This document shows positions 1-11,157 of a stretch of 64,000 nucleotides of DNA, piece by piece (the stretch's first letter is position 1; each line of letters opens with the position of its first letter). Source of the DNA: Pempheris klunzingeri (lineage: Eukaryota; Chordata; Actinopteri; Acropomatiformes; Pempheridae); NCBI RefSeq assembly GCF_042242105.1, contig NC_092020.1, forward strand, positions 5,301,501 through 5,365,500, written 5' to 3'. The position numbers were made by a program, and so were the translations under genes. The notes beneath the pieces were generated by a model. The model worked only from the letters and a program-made list of their open reading frames with translations, was not told the DNA's origin and searched no databases.

Positions 1-750
1 CTCATCTGACCAGACTATATTCTCCCAGTATTTCACAGGCTTGTCCAAATGCTGTGCAGCAAACTTTAAACGAGCTTTCTCTTCAGCAATGGAGTGATGC
101 GTGGTGAGCGTGCATACAGTTTGTGGCGGTTGAGTGCATTACTTGTCCACAAGTGGTCCTTGACTCTTGGACAACTCTTCTGATAATTCTTTTCACTCCT
201 TTGTCAGAAATCTTGCGAGGAGCATGTGGCCGGTTTATGATGAAAGTATGTTCTTTCTACTTTCGGATCAAGGCCCCCACTGTGCTCACTGGAACACACA
301 GAAGTTTAGAAATCCTTCTGTAACCAATGGCATCAGTATGTTTTGCAACAATTAGGTTAAGAAGGTCTTGCGACAGCTCTTTGGTTTTACCCATCATGAG
401 ATGTTTCTTGTGTGACACCTTGGTAATGAGACACCTTTTTATAGGTATCAGTTGGGCCTGAACCAGCTGATATTAATTTGCACTGACAAGGGGCAGGATT
501 GCTTTCTAATAACTGATTGATTTCAGCTGGTGTCTTGGCTTTCCGTGCCTTTTTGCACCTCCCTTTCTTCATGTGTCATTTCACATTATTACACATAACT
601 TATTTTATGGAAATGTATTGTTTGATGTGATGTGTGGATTACATGGGGTGTTACCAACATCTGGTGAAAGTTTCAAGTCAATAGCACCTTTAGAAATATA
701 TTTACTGAGAAAAATTGTGACGTGTTCAGTACTTGTTCTACCCGCTACAT
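1..750 (-). mobile_element. Decayed Tc1/mariner transposon, N-terminal part (runs off left edge)
   Basis: On the minus strand a transposase reading starts at the ATG at 397 (MMGKTKELSQDLLNLIV). It continues through a helix-turn-helix region, including a GYRRISKLL segment and PVSTVGALIRK, which is followed by an in-frame stop. At the left edge, in another frame, it reaches YWENIVWSDE, which carries the first catalytic Asp of the DD34E triad. At least one stop and one frame change show that it is dead. Bases about 400-750 resemble the non-coding 5' flank of such elements, but I could not define the terminal inverted repeat exactly. The catalytic C-terminal half lies outside the window. Family assignment is from memory of fish Tc1 transposases and is confident; the right boundary is approximate. 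Confidence 0.82.
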
Positions 751-2019
751 AGCAGTAAGCAAAGTGTCCAAAGATGCCATGACTGAATAGTGGCTTTGAT
801 TCTTTATTTTGTTTTGTAAAATGAACCAACTATGATTCTGTTCTACATAATATTACTGCCTACTTTGTGCAGTAGGGGGTTCCCGAAAGCTGCACTGCTG
901 TTTCCACTGACCCGAAGCATCCATAGTCTATAAGGTTATCTCTGTACATCATCTACCACACACTCTTGCACGTGCAAGGAAACCACAGTTTTATAAGTTG
1001 TTTGTTTCCCACCAAGCAAGTTCCTATCGCTGAGCACTACTTTGTGAAACTCTCCAATAAACTGCTGAGGTGAGCAATACATTTCTGAGATAAAGTGACC
1101 TACATAATCATACCAGTCTGCAGCACATTACCAGCTCTGTCTCAGCAACCAAAAGTCCTGGTGAATAAAGTAGAATAGATCTCAGTGTGAGCAGACCACC
1201 CAGATATCAATGGATTTTAATAAGCCTGCTTTTCTTCAACTCCATAAATCTGTGTGTTTAAACATGGTGAAAATGTCAAATAAATGAACTAAAATAAGCT
1301 GCATTTCCCAGTTAGTTGAGACCAACAGTGTTGGGAGATGTGTTTTGATCTGTTAAAACACATCAATTATTAAATTAATCTTATGTTGATAATTGGCGCG
1401 TTAGCTCAAGTGAAACAGCTACATTCGCTTCCATGAAAGGAGAGATGCTGTGGCCTGCAGCAAAACTAACAGCTGCTGGGCCCAGGTCAAATATGCAGTT
1501 TGTCTATATCCAGTAAACAAGCGTTCTTGCGACAGGGGGTTCGTCACTGCCTTCCAAAATGTTTCATACAGTGTGAGCGTTATCTGAACCACCACCTCTG
1601 TCATTAAGATGCATTATGCTAAAGCTCCAGTTACAGTGAGCCCATCGAAATACAAGTACATTAAAGCTGTTTTACGAAAATATTTTTATTTCAACGGCAG
1701 CTCAAAAGTGGAATGTGAAAGGGGCCACTTGAACCTCTATTGGATCATCACCTGACTCTCTGGTTCCCCCTCAGCTCTAAGGAGGGTTTTAGCTCATTAC
1801 TTAGGTTTTCTTACCCACTTCTCTTCATCGCCCTCATCAGCTGCATTTCCAGTGGCAGCAAAAGGCTGTTTGTTGTGAAAAAGCACTAACAACCCAATAT
1901 ACACCACCTGCCCAGCACCAACCAGCAGACAGACACAGTTAGTGACGAACATTCAGCAGCTGAAGACTAATGATTTCTGCCACTGTTGCCTAAAACCCGA
2001 TGCTTGCTCATGTAGGGAT
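751..2019. other. Intergenic, nothing recognised
   Basis: I see no gene, RNA or strong repeat here. Open frames are short and lack family resemblance or splice-site support. Confidence 0.5.
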
Positions 2020-2150
2020 TCTTGAATCCTTAATTTTTAATTCTTGAATCACTCTCTCTTTTAGACTTGCTCTTTATGGAAAGCATCTTGAGATAACATT
2101 TGTTAAGAATTGGCGCTATAAGAATAAAGATTGATTGATAATTGATTGAG
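2020..2150 (+). repeat. 3' end of a SINE/LINE-type retroposon
   Basis: The stretch reads AAGCATCTTGAGATAAC, then TTGGCGCTATAAGAATAAA, and ends in short ATTG repeats. This is the familiar 3' tail (gcgctataaataaa followed by a simple repeat) of LINE-mobilised retroposons in teleosts. The 5' part is not recognisable, as expected for 5'-truncated insertions. The name of the family is not determined. Confidence 0.55.
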
Positions 2151-3700
2151 TTAAGGTTACTTAGTGGCCGGGATTAAGTTCAGGGAATTGTTCATGTTTA
2201 GAAGAAACAGATAGCAAACCACAGTCTCTGATTTCAACGGCACATACTTGTTATCTTCCTTGCTAGCTGGAGAACCAGACATGTTTTTTCGCTGGCAGAC
2301 ATTTACAAATTAGTGTGGCGATGCCAGGCTAAGGTTTTTATCATACTGCAACATGTGACCAGCTAGAGAAGATGGTTGTGCCTTGTTCACTTTATTCACC
2401 TCATATATTCACAACTTAGAACAGTCCCTTGCTAGTGCCCGTTGCAAGACCAGCCCTAAAGGAAGAACATCCATATTGACCAACTCTGCACATTAAGATT
2501 TACATTTGTGCCATTACAGGAAGTAGTGTGCCCTTAGTGAGAGAGAAAACAAGGCTGTGGAGATTAGAATGGTAGATGCACTTAACATATTAAGCATTTC
2601 AACTTCCCACCCACATTATTGGATTTTGCAGATCACTGCAATTATGAACCACAGCAGCTGTTGAAACTGCACCCAACTCAGTCTCCATCTGTTTCCTGCC
2701 ACCTGTAGGTGCAGACAGGTAGTATTTTGAACTGTGGTTATGTTTGACTTTGCTGCTTATCTGTGGTTTCTTTGGACTCATTTACATGTTAATCATGCAG
2801 TTTCCTTTGCATGTTTGAAGTAATAAGTAATCGGCCATCTTGGCAACTTTAAAACCCCAAACACTGTTCAATAAACAATTAAGTAGCTCCACGCCATAGC
2901 TGGCTCATTCAGAGGACATAGAATGGAATCACTCAAGTGCACTTTGAATGTCTCTCAGAAGGGTCAAATTACCTATTGAAGCTTTATGCCCCCGTGATTA
3001 TTCTTCTTCTTATCAAGCTAATAGACTAATAGTTCTATGAGCATGTAGAGTCTGTGGTGCATGTGGGGCTGAATATTTGTCTTTGCTGACACATAACCAC
3101 TAAATGAGTTATATATAAATTATCCTGCCTTTCAACCACAGAGGCCTTTCAACTGCAAAAATGAGTGTGCCCATTTCCACTGCAGTATCCGCAGTCACAC
3201 AGTCATTAGCATCATACAGGAAATCATAGGAATCATAAGGAAATGCTGTGGAGTAAACAAAAGTCCTCAATCATCAGTCAAGAGTGATTGTTTTTCCATG
3301 CAAACACATGTTAAAAGGTACTTCTGGCAAAAGACTTCAGGCTCCTGATGTTCTTAATAGGTTCCAGTATACACAGTATAGACATTCAGCTACTGTATTG
3401 TCAGGTTCAGTGTTTGCTTATTTACAGGTGGAATAGGTAATTACAAGCAAATGAGACAGAATAATGAGGTGACACAAGGAAAAGAAGGCATTTATCTCGC
3501 AGCTCACTTGATCCTGCGGGAAAGACACACAGAGGAGGTAAGCTGACGACAGAGAGGGGGCTGCAGGTACCTGCAAAATTAAGAGTAAGAGTAGGACTCA
3601 GGCACATATTTTAATCAAAAGAATTAATGATGACTTACTTAGTTGATGCACCTCCTCTCTTTTTCTACCCTCCCTTTTCTCTTTCATTTACCATAAATGT
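2151..3700. other. Intergenic, upstream of cysltr1
   Basis: No coding region is supported. The distal part probably contains cysltr1 regulatory DNA, but no specific site stands out and there is no clear TATA box just before the putative leader exon. Confidence 0.4.
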
Positions 3701-3779
3701 GTGGCTGTTGACATGATGATGTCATTGGGTACGATGCTGCCGGGCTGCACAGTAGCAGAAAAAGACCGTCCTACTTTGA

Positions 3780-3951
3780 AAAGTTTCTTAAGAACTGAGA
3801 CTTGAAGGAGGAAGCTGCAGTGCTTTCCTCCCATTGCTGACATCTGGCAGACAAAGCAGAGAGGCGGAGGAGACACACACCAAGGAAGTCAACCAGGAGA
3901 GAAGATCAACAGACCGGCTGCATCGTTCTGGCACCAGACAGGAATTCAGCG
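3780..3951 (+). other. cysltr1: Probable non-coding leader exon of cysltr1
   Basis: A purine-rich stretch without extended coding potential ends at a strong splice donor, AGCG|GTAAGA (exon end 3951). Two good acceptors lie just before the coding sequence: a pyrimidine-rich TTTTTTCTTACCCAG ending at 4422, and CTCTCTCTCAG ending at 4464. A short first intron of about 470-510 bp is therefore predicted. CysLT receptors in other vertebrates commonly have untranslated exons before a single coding exon. The transcription start is not determined, so 3780 is only a nominal left limit. Confidence 0.5.
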
Positions 3952-4485
3952 GTAAGAAAAATTTGCTGGTGCTCGATTTTATCAGATTGAAAGTTTGACT
4001 TTTACTAAATAAGAGATGTTTTCCGTTTCGTTAAGGGAAAATGACAGTAATAACAAGTAATAACATGAGCTAATAGTGTGACATGTTACACCCAGTGTTT
4101 GGGCAATGTAAACACTGTCAGTTTGTACAGCAGGCAATCCTTTGCACAGCATGTTTCATATATTCATCTCAATCAAAAGACAGAGTAGAGCAGCACTGCA
4201 AACTCTTTAATGCAAAGTGCATCAGAGCTGCTCAGATAAATAAGTTCACACCAAAGTGCATGATATTCTGATATTCACTGAATGCATTTTGTATTAAAAA
4301 GGGAAGCATGGAACATTTTATTGTGAATTACCTTTGTATTTTCAATGGCTGCAGGTAATGTGACAAGCATGTAGCTTACTTCTTAATCACCTCCTGTGCC
4401 TTTTACCTTTTTTCTTACCCAGGCAGTTTCTCTGACACACCTCATCATTTCATCTCTCTCTCAGCAGCTGCAGTTGTGGCCACAA

Positions 4486-5526
4486 ATGGCACAAATGAAT
4501 CTGACAGACGGCGTAGAGAGCAACTCTACTGAGTGTCCGTCCATCGATGATTTCCGTAATCAGGTTTACTCCACATCCTACTCCTTCATCACTGTGTTGG
4601 GCCTGGTTGGAAACGGCTTCGCCCTGGCGGTGCTGATCAAAACGTACCACCAGAACTCCTCACCCTTTCATGTCTACATGCTGAACCTGGCTGCGTCTGA
4701 TCTGCTCTGTGTCATGACACTGCCACTGCGAGTTCTCTACTATGTCAACAAGGGCCAGTGGAACCTGGGCGATTTCCTCTGTCGCATCAGCTCCTACGCC
4801 CTGTACGTTAACCTCTACTGCAGTATCTACTTCATGGCTGCCATGTCTGTCACACGCTTCTTGGCCATTGTCTTCCCTGTGCAGAACATGCGGCTGGTGA
4901 CAGAGAACCGCGCTCGTCTGGTGTGTGTGGGTGTCTGGGTGTTTATCTGTCTTTCATCCTCACCCTTCCTGATGTCTGGCGAGCATATTGACCCCATCAC
5001 AAATAAAACCAAGTGCTTTGAGCCTCCAAGAGGTCAAGGTGTGAGGAAACTAGTCGTGCTGAACTATTTGTCTCTGGTAGTTGGCTTTGCCCTGCCTTTC
5101 CTGGTAATTTTGCTCTGCTACGCTGGCATAATCCGCACCCTGCTGTCCCGCATCAATGCTGCCCGACGCCAGAAGGGCGCAGGCACCAAAGCCATCCGAA
5201 TGATCGCCATCGTCCTGCTCACATTCCTGATCAGCTTCATGCCATACCATGTGCAACGTACCATCCATCTGAACTTCCTGTCCCGGACTGACACCACCTG
5301 CTCAGAGCGGATTGCCATGCAGAAGTCTGTCGTTGTGACACTCTGCCTGGCTGCTGCCAATTCATGCTTTGATCCACTGCTTTATTTCTTCTCTGGGGAG
5401 GGATTCCGCAATCGCCTGTCCTCCCTGCGCAACTCGGTGATGGGCAGCACCCTGCACCGCACAGCCAGACTGAAGCCTGCCACAAGCTTGGAGTCCGGGG
5501 AAAACCACCAGCTGAAGGCCAGTTAA
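4486..5526 (+). CDS. cysltr1: Cysteinyl leukotriene receptor 1
   Basis: A class A GPCR of the plasma membrane that binds cysteinyl leukotrienes (LTD4, LTC4) and normally signals through Gq/calcium. The coding region is one exon of 346 codons; human CYSLTR1 has 337. ATG 4486 is chosen because in-frame sequence upstream crosses two splice acceptors; a second ATG at 4495 is possible. The N-terminus has NLT and NST glycosylation sequons and then SIDDFRNQVYST, nearly identical to human CYSLTR1. Also visible are the TM2 Asp (AASDLL), the TM3 Cys, TRFLAIVFPVQN in place of a canonical DRY (human CYSLTR1 is also non-canonical), TKCFEPP in ECL2, FMPYHVQRTIHL in TM6 and the NSCFDPLLYFF (DPxxY) motif in TM7. 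CYSLTR2 fits less well. The polyadenylation site is not identified. Confidence 0.93.
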   Translation: MAQMNLTDGVESNSTECPSIDDFRNQVYSTSYSFITVLGLVGNGFALAVLIKTYHQNSSPFHVYMLNLAASDLLCVMTLPLRVLYYVNKGQWNLGDFLCRISSYALYVNLYCSIYFMAAMSVTRFLAIVFPVQNMRLVTENRARLVCVGVWVFICLSSSPFLMSGEHIDPITNKTKCFEPPRGQGVRKLVVLNYLSLVVGFALPFLVILLCYAGIIRTLLSRINAARRQKGAGTKAIRMIAIVLLTFLISFMPYHVQRTIHLNFLSRTDTTCSERIAMQKSVVVTLCLAAANSCFDPLLYFFSGEGFRNRLSSLRNSVMGSTLHRTARLKPATSLESGENHQLKAS

Positions 5527-7189
5527 TTTACACCCGGCAGGAAGGTCATCAAACAAGCAGCTTAGGATGTCTCGTCATGTTGTGCTCGTATTAACAAGAA
5601 GGGAAAGAGTTCAGAAAAACATTAGAAAATGATGAAAGGCAGAAAAAGTTTTAACAATTGAGGGCTGGTTTACTCATGAACAGAAAAATTAAACATTTAA
5701 CGGTGCACCGTGTAACATTTGGTGGCATCTTGCAGTGAGGTTACAGGTTGCAACCAACCAAATGCTCCTCTGCTCACCCCTCCCTTTCCAAGCATGTAGG
5801 AGAAGCTACGGTGGCTGATGAGGATCCACACTCCATTGCTTTTACTTGTGTCAAACTATAAGTATGATCCTCCATTTGTTAAAAAAATTGGGTTCTCTAA
5901 CAAAATGGCATTCCTCTTGTCCCTTTCTCTTCATCTAGCAAGCGATGCATTCACGCCACGAAATTCACTTAAAAACGGTACAAATGTGACAGGGCCACCG
6001 TAGAAACATGGTGGACTTCATGGTGGAACTTCATAATTATATAATTAATGATTAATATAATTAATAACATAATTATGAATATTATATGACATTTCTTCCA
6101 ATAGATGCCCCTAAATCCTACACAGTGTACCTTCAATTTACTGTTTCCATTCCAAGTGATTTTTATTATTTAAGAGAGCATACTATTCAATGTTTAAGTG
6201 TCGTTCTGCATTACGATGACAGTAACCAGTAGCTTATTATGTCCCAAAGGTTACTCATACTGTGGAGTTACAAACATAAATACATTAAAACACAGTGTAT
6301 CATACATATATTGTAGATAATGTTGTAATGAGTCTTTTTATCTCGATTGTTTTCAAGAAACTTGAGTTTTGTTGCATATGAATGTTTATGAAGAAGGGCT
6401 AAACTCTGCTGATTATTGTAGACCTTTACTTGTCAGGACCATTATTGTTATTATTGTGCCTTATTGTGTCACTGTTATTTTTAGCATTGATGTGACTGTG
6501 TTAATATTGTAATGGCCATAATGCCCTTGTAAGCAGAAAACAGGGCTCCAGATCTCTGATAGCCATTATAAATAATAAGAGGAAATGACCTTTTGTTTTT
6601 TTGTGATAACCAGTTGGTTATCTCATTATGTCGAGATGGTGAAGCTTGTTTTACAGAGATAATTACCTCGTGACCTCGGGTAACAGCATTTAAAAAAAAT
6701 TGTTGCAAGCATTTTCGGTTTCTCTATGTAATTACGCAACCCCCCAGCCACCCAGACATTATTCAGTTTGCATTCATATTTCATATTATTGATTTACTGC
6801 TACTGATTTTTTTTTACCATTGCTGTGCATTTTTTGTAAATAATAATGATTCTGTGATGTTTTTTCAAACTTTTTTAACACCTTAAAAACCCTGATCTTA
6901 TACACTGTACTCTGTTTCAATCAACAATGAGCTGGAAGGGCATTCTGGGGTTTGGAAGTTTACCTTCAAAGCAAAAGCTGAGCATTTTATTTATTTTATT
7001 TTATCATCTTATTTGCAATCTTGCTAAGGGTTTGATGAGAAGATCTGTATCACCCCCATATCTGTAAATACGAAACTACAGCTGGCTGAAGGTTAAGCGT
7101 AGCGGAAACTGTCCAACAATAACAAAATGCAATGCATTCTGCCTGCAAACATCTCTAAAGCTCACAAATTAACAAATATAACTTGTAAT
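5527..7189. other. cysltr1 3' UTR and downstream intergenic DNA
   Basis: AT-rich sequence without a supported gene. It starts as the cysltr1 3' UTR. Possible poly(A) signals occur (ATTAAA at 5688-5693, AATAAA at 7407-7412), but none can be chosen on sequence alone. Confidence 0.4.
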
Positions 7190-7325
7190 CTGCATAATTG
7201 TTGGTTTATTTACTTGTTTCCAGTCTTCATGCTAAGATAAGCTAACCGGCTGTTGGTTGTAGGCTAGCTACAGGGAGTGACATCAGTCTTCTCATCTAAC
7301 CCTCTAACAGGAAAGCAAATAAGTG
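7190..7325 (-). repeat. Dispersed teleost repeat fragment (minus orientation)
   Basis: Read on the minus strand this contains TAGCTTATCTTAGCATGAAGACTGGAAAC-type sequence next to a GCTAGCC-rich part. It is the reverse of the repeat seen in plus orientation at 42310-42545 (TTAGCTTAGCACAAAGACAG, then AAACAGCTCACCAGCTCTGTCC). This module is common in fish intergenic DNA. The class of element is unknown to me. Confidence 0.45.
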
Positions 7326-10300
7326 TAATTTGCAAAATTTCAACCTATTCCTTGAAGCACCTGAAAACATGCTGCTGTATTTCATGTCGTGTGTGATAAC
7401 TGCATAAATAAATTATCCGATATTTCAGTGTCATCACATGTAATCCTCACTGTCGTAGAAATCCACCACAGTGCATGAAGACTTACAGCCTCTGTCCACT
7501 GGATGTCGCACCAGCACACTTATTGTTCCAGTCCCTCTCTATCGGATTCAGTGCTGATCATTTTCTTTTATTGACCTCTGCTTTTCTATCATTTCTCTCT
7601 ATATCATGAAGACAAGAAAACAATGAGTTGCTGTTTTTGCCTGTAGGGCAGCACGTCAAGGAGCAGCGGTGCACTTAAACAAACTCAACTTATGCCCAAT
7701 GCACATCATAAAACTGTTTTTGTATATATAAACTTGTTACCTGAAGCTATACAACATGTCAGATTGCCATTTTCAGCATATCCTCGTTCCTCTTTAGAGC
7801 CACAAAAATCCGCCATAAATTTAGCTTTAAAGTTAATCACAAATACATAACAACACTGAGAGACCAGACAGCTGAGGCCGCCTCTGCTGATTAGAACATA
7901 GAAGGCCACTGTATTACTACTTCATAAACAGATTATATCAAGCACATGATTGGCTGCCTCCTCCATTTGCACAAAAAGATGCTTGTTTCAGTCTGCAGTG
8001 CTGGGCTATCTTAGAGATGGGACCCTGTGTTTGCAGTGTTAGTGTACCTCACGGCGCAGATGCTCGCCATATAGGAAGTAAGGAAAGTCCCTGCTAAATT
8101 GGCTCTAAAGACATTATGGATAACAGTGCACCCCATTGCATTGCAATCATCGTTTTATGTCTTTCATCTGCATTCCAGGTTTAGTGCATTGATTCGTTTT
8201 TCGGAAAGGTTAAGAATAAAACTTGTTTGCCTTCGGGGGAACAGACGCAGTTTTGCAGCATGTGGTAATGCCCACCATGTGAGTGCAGAGAGGAGCTCTG
8301 CAGGAGAGCTGCTGTTATTGTACACACATACACACAGCCCCTCTCTCTCGAGTTAATGTTGTACTTCCATGGCTGAGATATATTCACTTTTACTCTCCTT
8401 GTGTCAAGCACTTAAGAATTTGGATCGTATATTTCCCATGATGCTACTTGATTTTCGTCTTTCTTTCAATATTCTCCCTTTCTGATAAACAGCCACGTCT
8501 TTCAAAATGGATATAACCTCTAAACCCAAGCCAAGATTAACTCAAGTGACGCCTCTTGGGTTGCTTCAGACTTCAGCATCTCTAGAGCCAAAGAAGAAAT
8601 CATGTGTGACAGGTAGTGCACTATTCCCCATGACTAGTAATTTGACTTTGACATAAAATCAGAGGAATGCCCATTTAATAAGCATACGATATATCCCGAG
8701 TGGTTCACTCTTTCCTTAAATGTGCATGAATTGATTTTTTTAGCCACTTGTGAGCAGCACAACAAGATGTAAACAGAGCACTGACAAATGTATAGAGTTA
8801 TGTTACAATAACAAGATCTGTTAGCAAACACATCCCAATGAGACAAAGGAACATTCGACTTTATCTGGCGTCGCACGTCCAGCGACCCATCAAATTTAAG
8901 TTTACTATTCATTCACCTTTTAGCTCTGGTTTTCGTCTCTATCAACAACTGAAATATCTGTGTCTTTAGCCGCTAAATGCTCCACTGTGTTCATCAGCTA
9001 GTTGCTAACTGTGTCTGCCTGCTGTGTGATGCTGTGCAGGAAGTGTACAGTGGCCTTTTCACTGAAAACAGATGCCTGCTGAACCAAAACATTAAAATTG
9101 CTGACCATAAAACCAAAACAAGGAGCTGAAAGATTAGTATGAGTGACACCTTTCACATTATGCGTAGTCATCAGCTGTTTTTATGAAATTACTGATTAGA
9201 GCAGCTTTACACATGAATACTATTTGAGTCTTCAGTGAAACTATTTTTTCCAGAAACAATTTTCTCTTCAAAGGAAACAGGGGAGACAGGGAAATTGCAG
9301 CTGGCCTGCGGTCAAACTCTCCTACAAACTTGAGGCTTGGCGCCACCAGACTTGATTTGCCACACACACAAATTGGCCGCCCCCACCTTGTTGATAAGTA
9401 AAGCTAATCAGAGGTTAGTTAGGACAGTAAACATAACCCTGCCTTGTGCAGTTTATTGATGTCACATCACATTATTCCAACGCTCACTACAGGTCCTGAA
9501 TGAAGCGCTGGGCTCAACCTGCTGCAACACATTCACCTGTCACCTTAAACTCGTCAGCTTATGTAACTTTTACTTAAAAGTATCCGTGAGGAGGAGTTGA
9601 TGGAGTTGATGATAGAGTTGAATGTGTTTATCAACATAAAATCTTAGTTAAATTGTGTTCTAAATCATTACACATGTGATTTGGTACACGGTCATTAGTT
9701 TTGCTGTTCACACCGTTATTACAGTAGCTCCAGGAGCTTTAAGTTTGTTGCTGTGAAAGACGGCTTATTTGTACAATTGCTACCTTCTCTACTGTGGGGA
9801 TGTAAGATGCTTCATTGCATGATTTGTGTGATTGATGGCTGATTAAGCAGTTTCTTGTGAAGTCCCCTCTCTGCTTGTCATTGTGATTCCTCAGTCATGA
9901 GACATGAGCTAAGAAAATGCTGTCCTGGGCCTCTGATTGAGGTCCAGTGGCCTCAAGGTCCTTTTGTGTTGCAAAATAGAACTGAACTGAGAAGATCAAA
10001 GCATGAAGCAACAGAGGAGACTAAACAATGAAGCCCTCATCTCCCCCAGAGGAAAGAAGACAGTCAAGTACTGGGAGACGCACGGAGGAGAACCAGGCTG
10101 AAGCCATCGCACCGCACTTTGATTAAAGTTCAGCGACACCATGTTGAGCGTACCCACATGTAATATCCATCAGGCCCTCAGAGCAGGCCATGAAGCACGT
10201 AATACAGGTGGAGGTGGGAGGTGGGGACAGAGGCATCCAGTCAGGACGAGGCCCAGACGAGGGTTAAAACATGACGCCCCGGCTCCAGGGCAACCGCTGA

Positions 10301-11065
10301 GCCACCTGCCACAAGGGAATTAAATGCGAAGCCCTGTAACCCCTTATATCAGTAAACCTAGCCTTCCAGCCTGTGTTTCTATAGCGAAGCCTACTAGAAA
10401 ATATCAAGGGTTCGGGCAGGCGGCTCAAAAAATAGAGCAGCGCTCAGGGTAAGTTATTAATAATAGAAACACTGCGAGGAGAAAACTCATGTTCGGGTGA
10501 TCAATTGGATATTATAAAACCTTGACCCACTTAGGTCTGACTTGGCTGGCCTACATTCTCCCAAAATTGTTACTTTTGAACACAAAATCTGGAAGACACT
10601 GAAAATTATTATTAACAAAACTGAACTGAACTGAATCAAAATGGCCGCAGGCACTAACCATTAATACCAAGCCCCCAGGAAGTGTGCCTGACTTTGAAGC
10701 AGATTTGACATAGTGGCCAAACCATGTAATTACAAAAATGGTGTCCGTCATGTGATGCCACCGGGCCCCAAAAAGCATTATTCCCACACACAATCATGAT
10801 AAAAGCAGGGGCTGTAAAATGGTGGATCTATGTTCTCCTGAGATGACTCGTTTCAATATCAGAAGTTGATCGATGGGGTTCGATAACATTTGAAAAGTCT
10901 AGAAGAGCTGCAAAAATTAAATCATACCATCCCCACTCAAGGTGCGGCATGAGACGCAAGTGCTTAAATACAGTTGCTTTATTGACATGGAAGTAGGGAA
11001 GTGTCAATAATGACACTATTATTGCAAAAAGAAAATGAAACAGGTACAATTCATAATATTAAGGC
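7326..11065. other. Intergenic, no supported gene
   Basis: Only short ORFs without family resemblance. The block at about 9950-10330 is less AT-rich than its surroundings and could hold a conserved non-coding element, but this cannot be judged from one genome. Confidence 0.4.
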
Positions 11066-11157
11066 TTGAGAGGCGGGAGGACTGGACTGGTCACATAGAG
11101 ACAGACAACCACTCACACTCACATTCACACCTACGGGCAATTTAGAGTCACCAATTA
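11066..11157 (+). repeat. Partial copy of the repeat that forms the fold-back at 19.4-19.8 kb
   Basis: Contains AGACAGACAACCACTCACAC and then CACACCTACGGGCAATTTAGAG followed by CACCAATTA. This matches the inner part of the arm described at 19447-19840. Here it is a single, non-inverted fragment. Confidence 0.65.

Noticed and set aside
4450-5556. Several minus-strand ORFs of 60-82 codons across cysltr1
   Set aside because: They are antisense shadows of a conserved GPCR coding exon and resemble nothing themselves.
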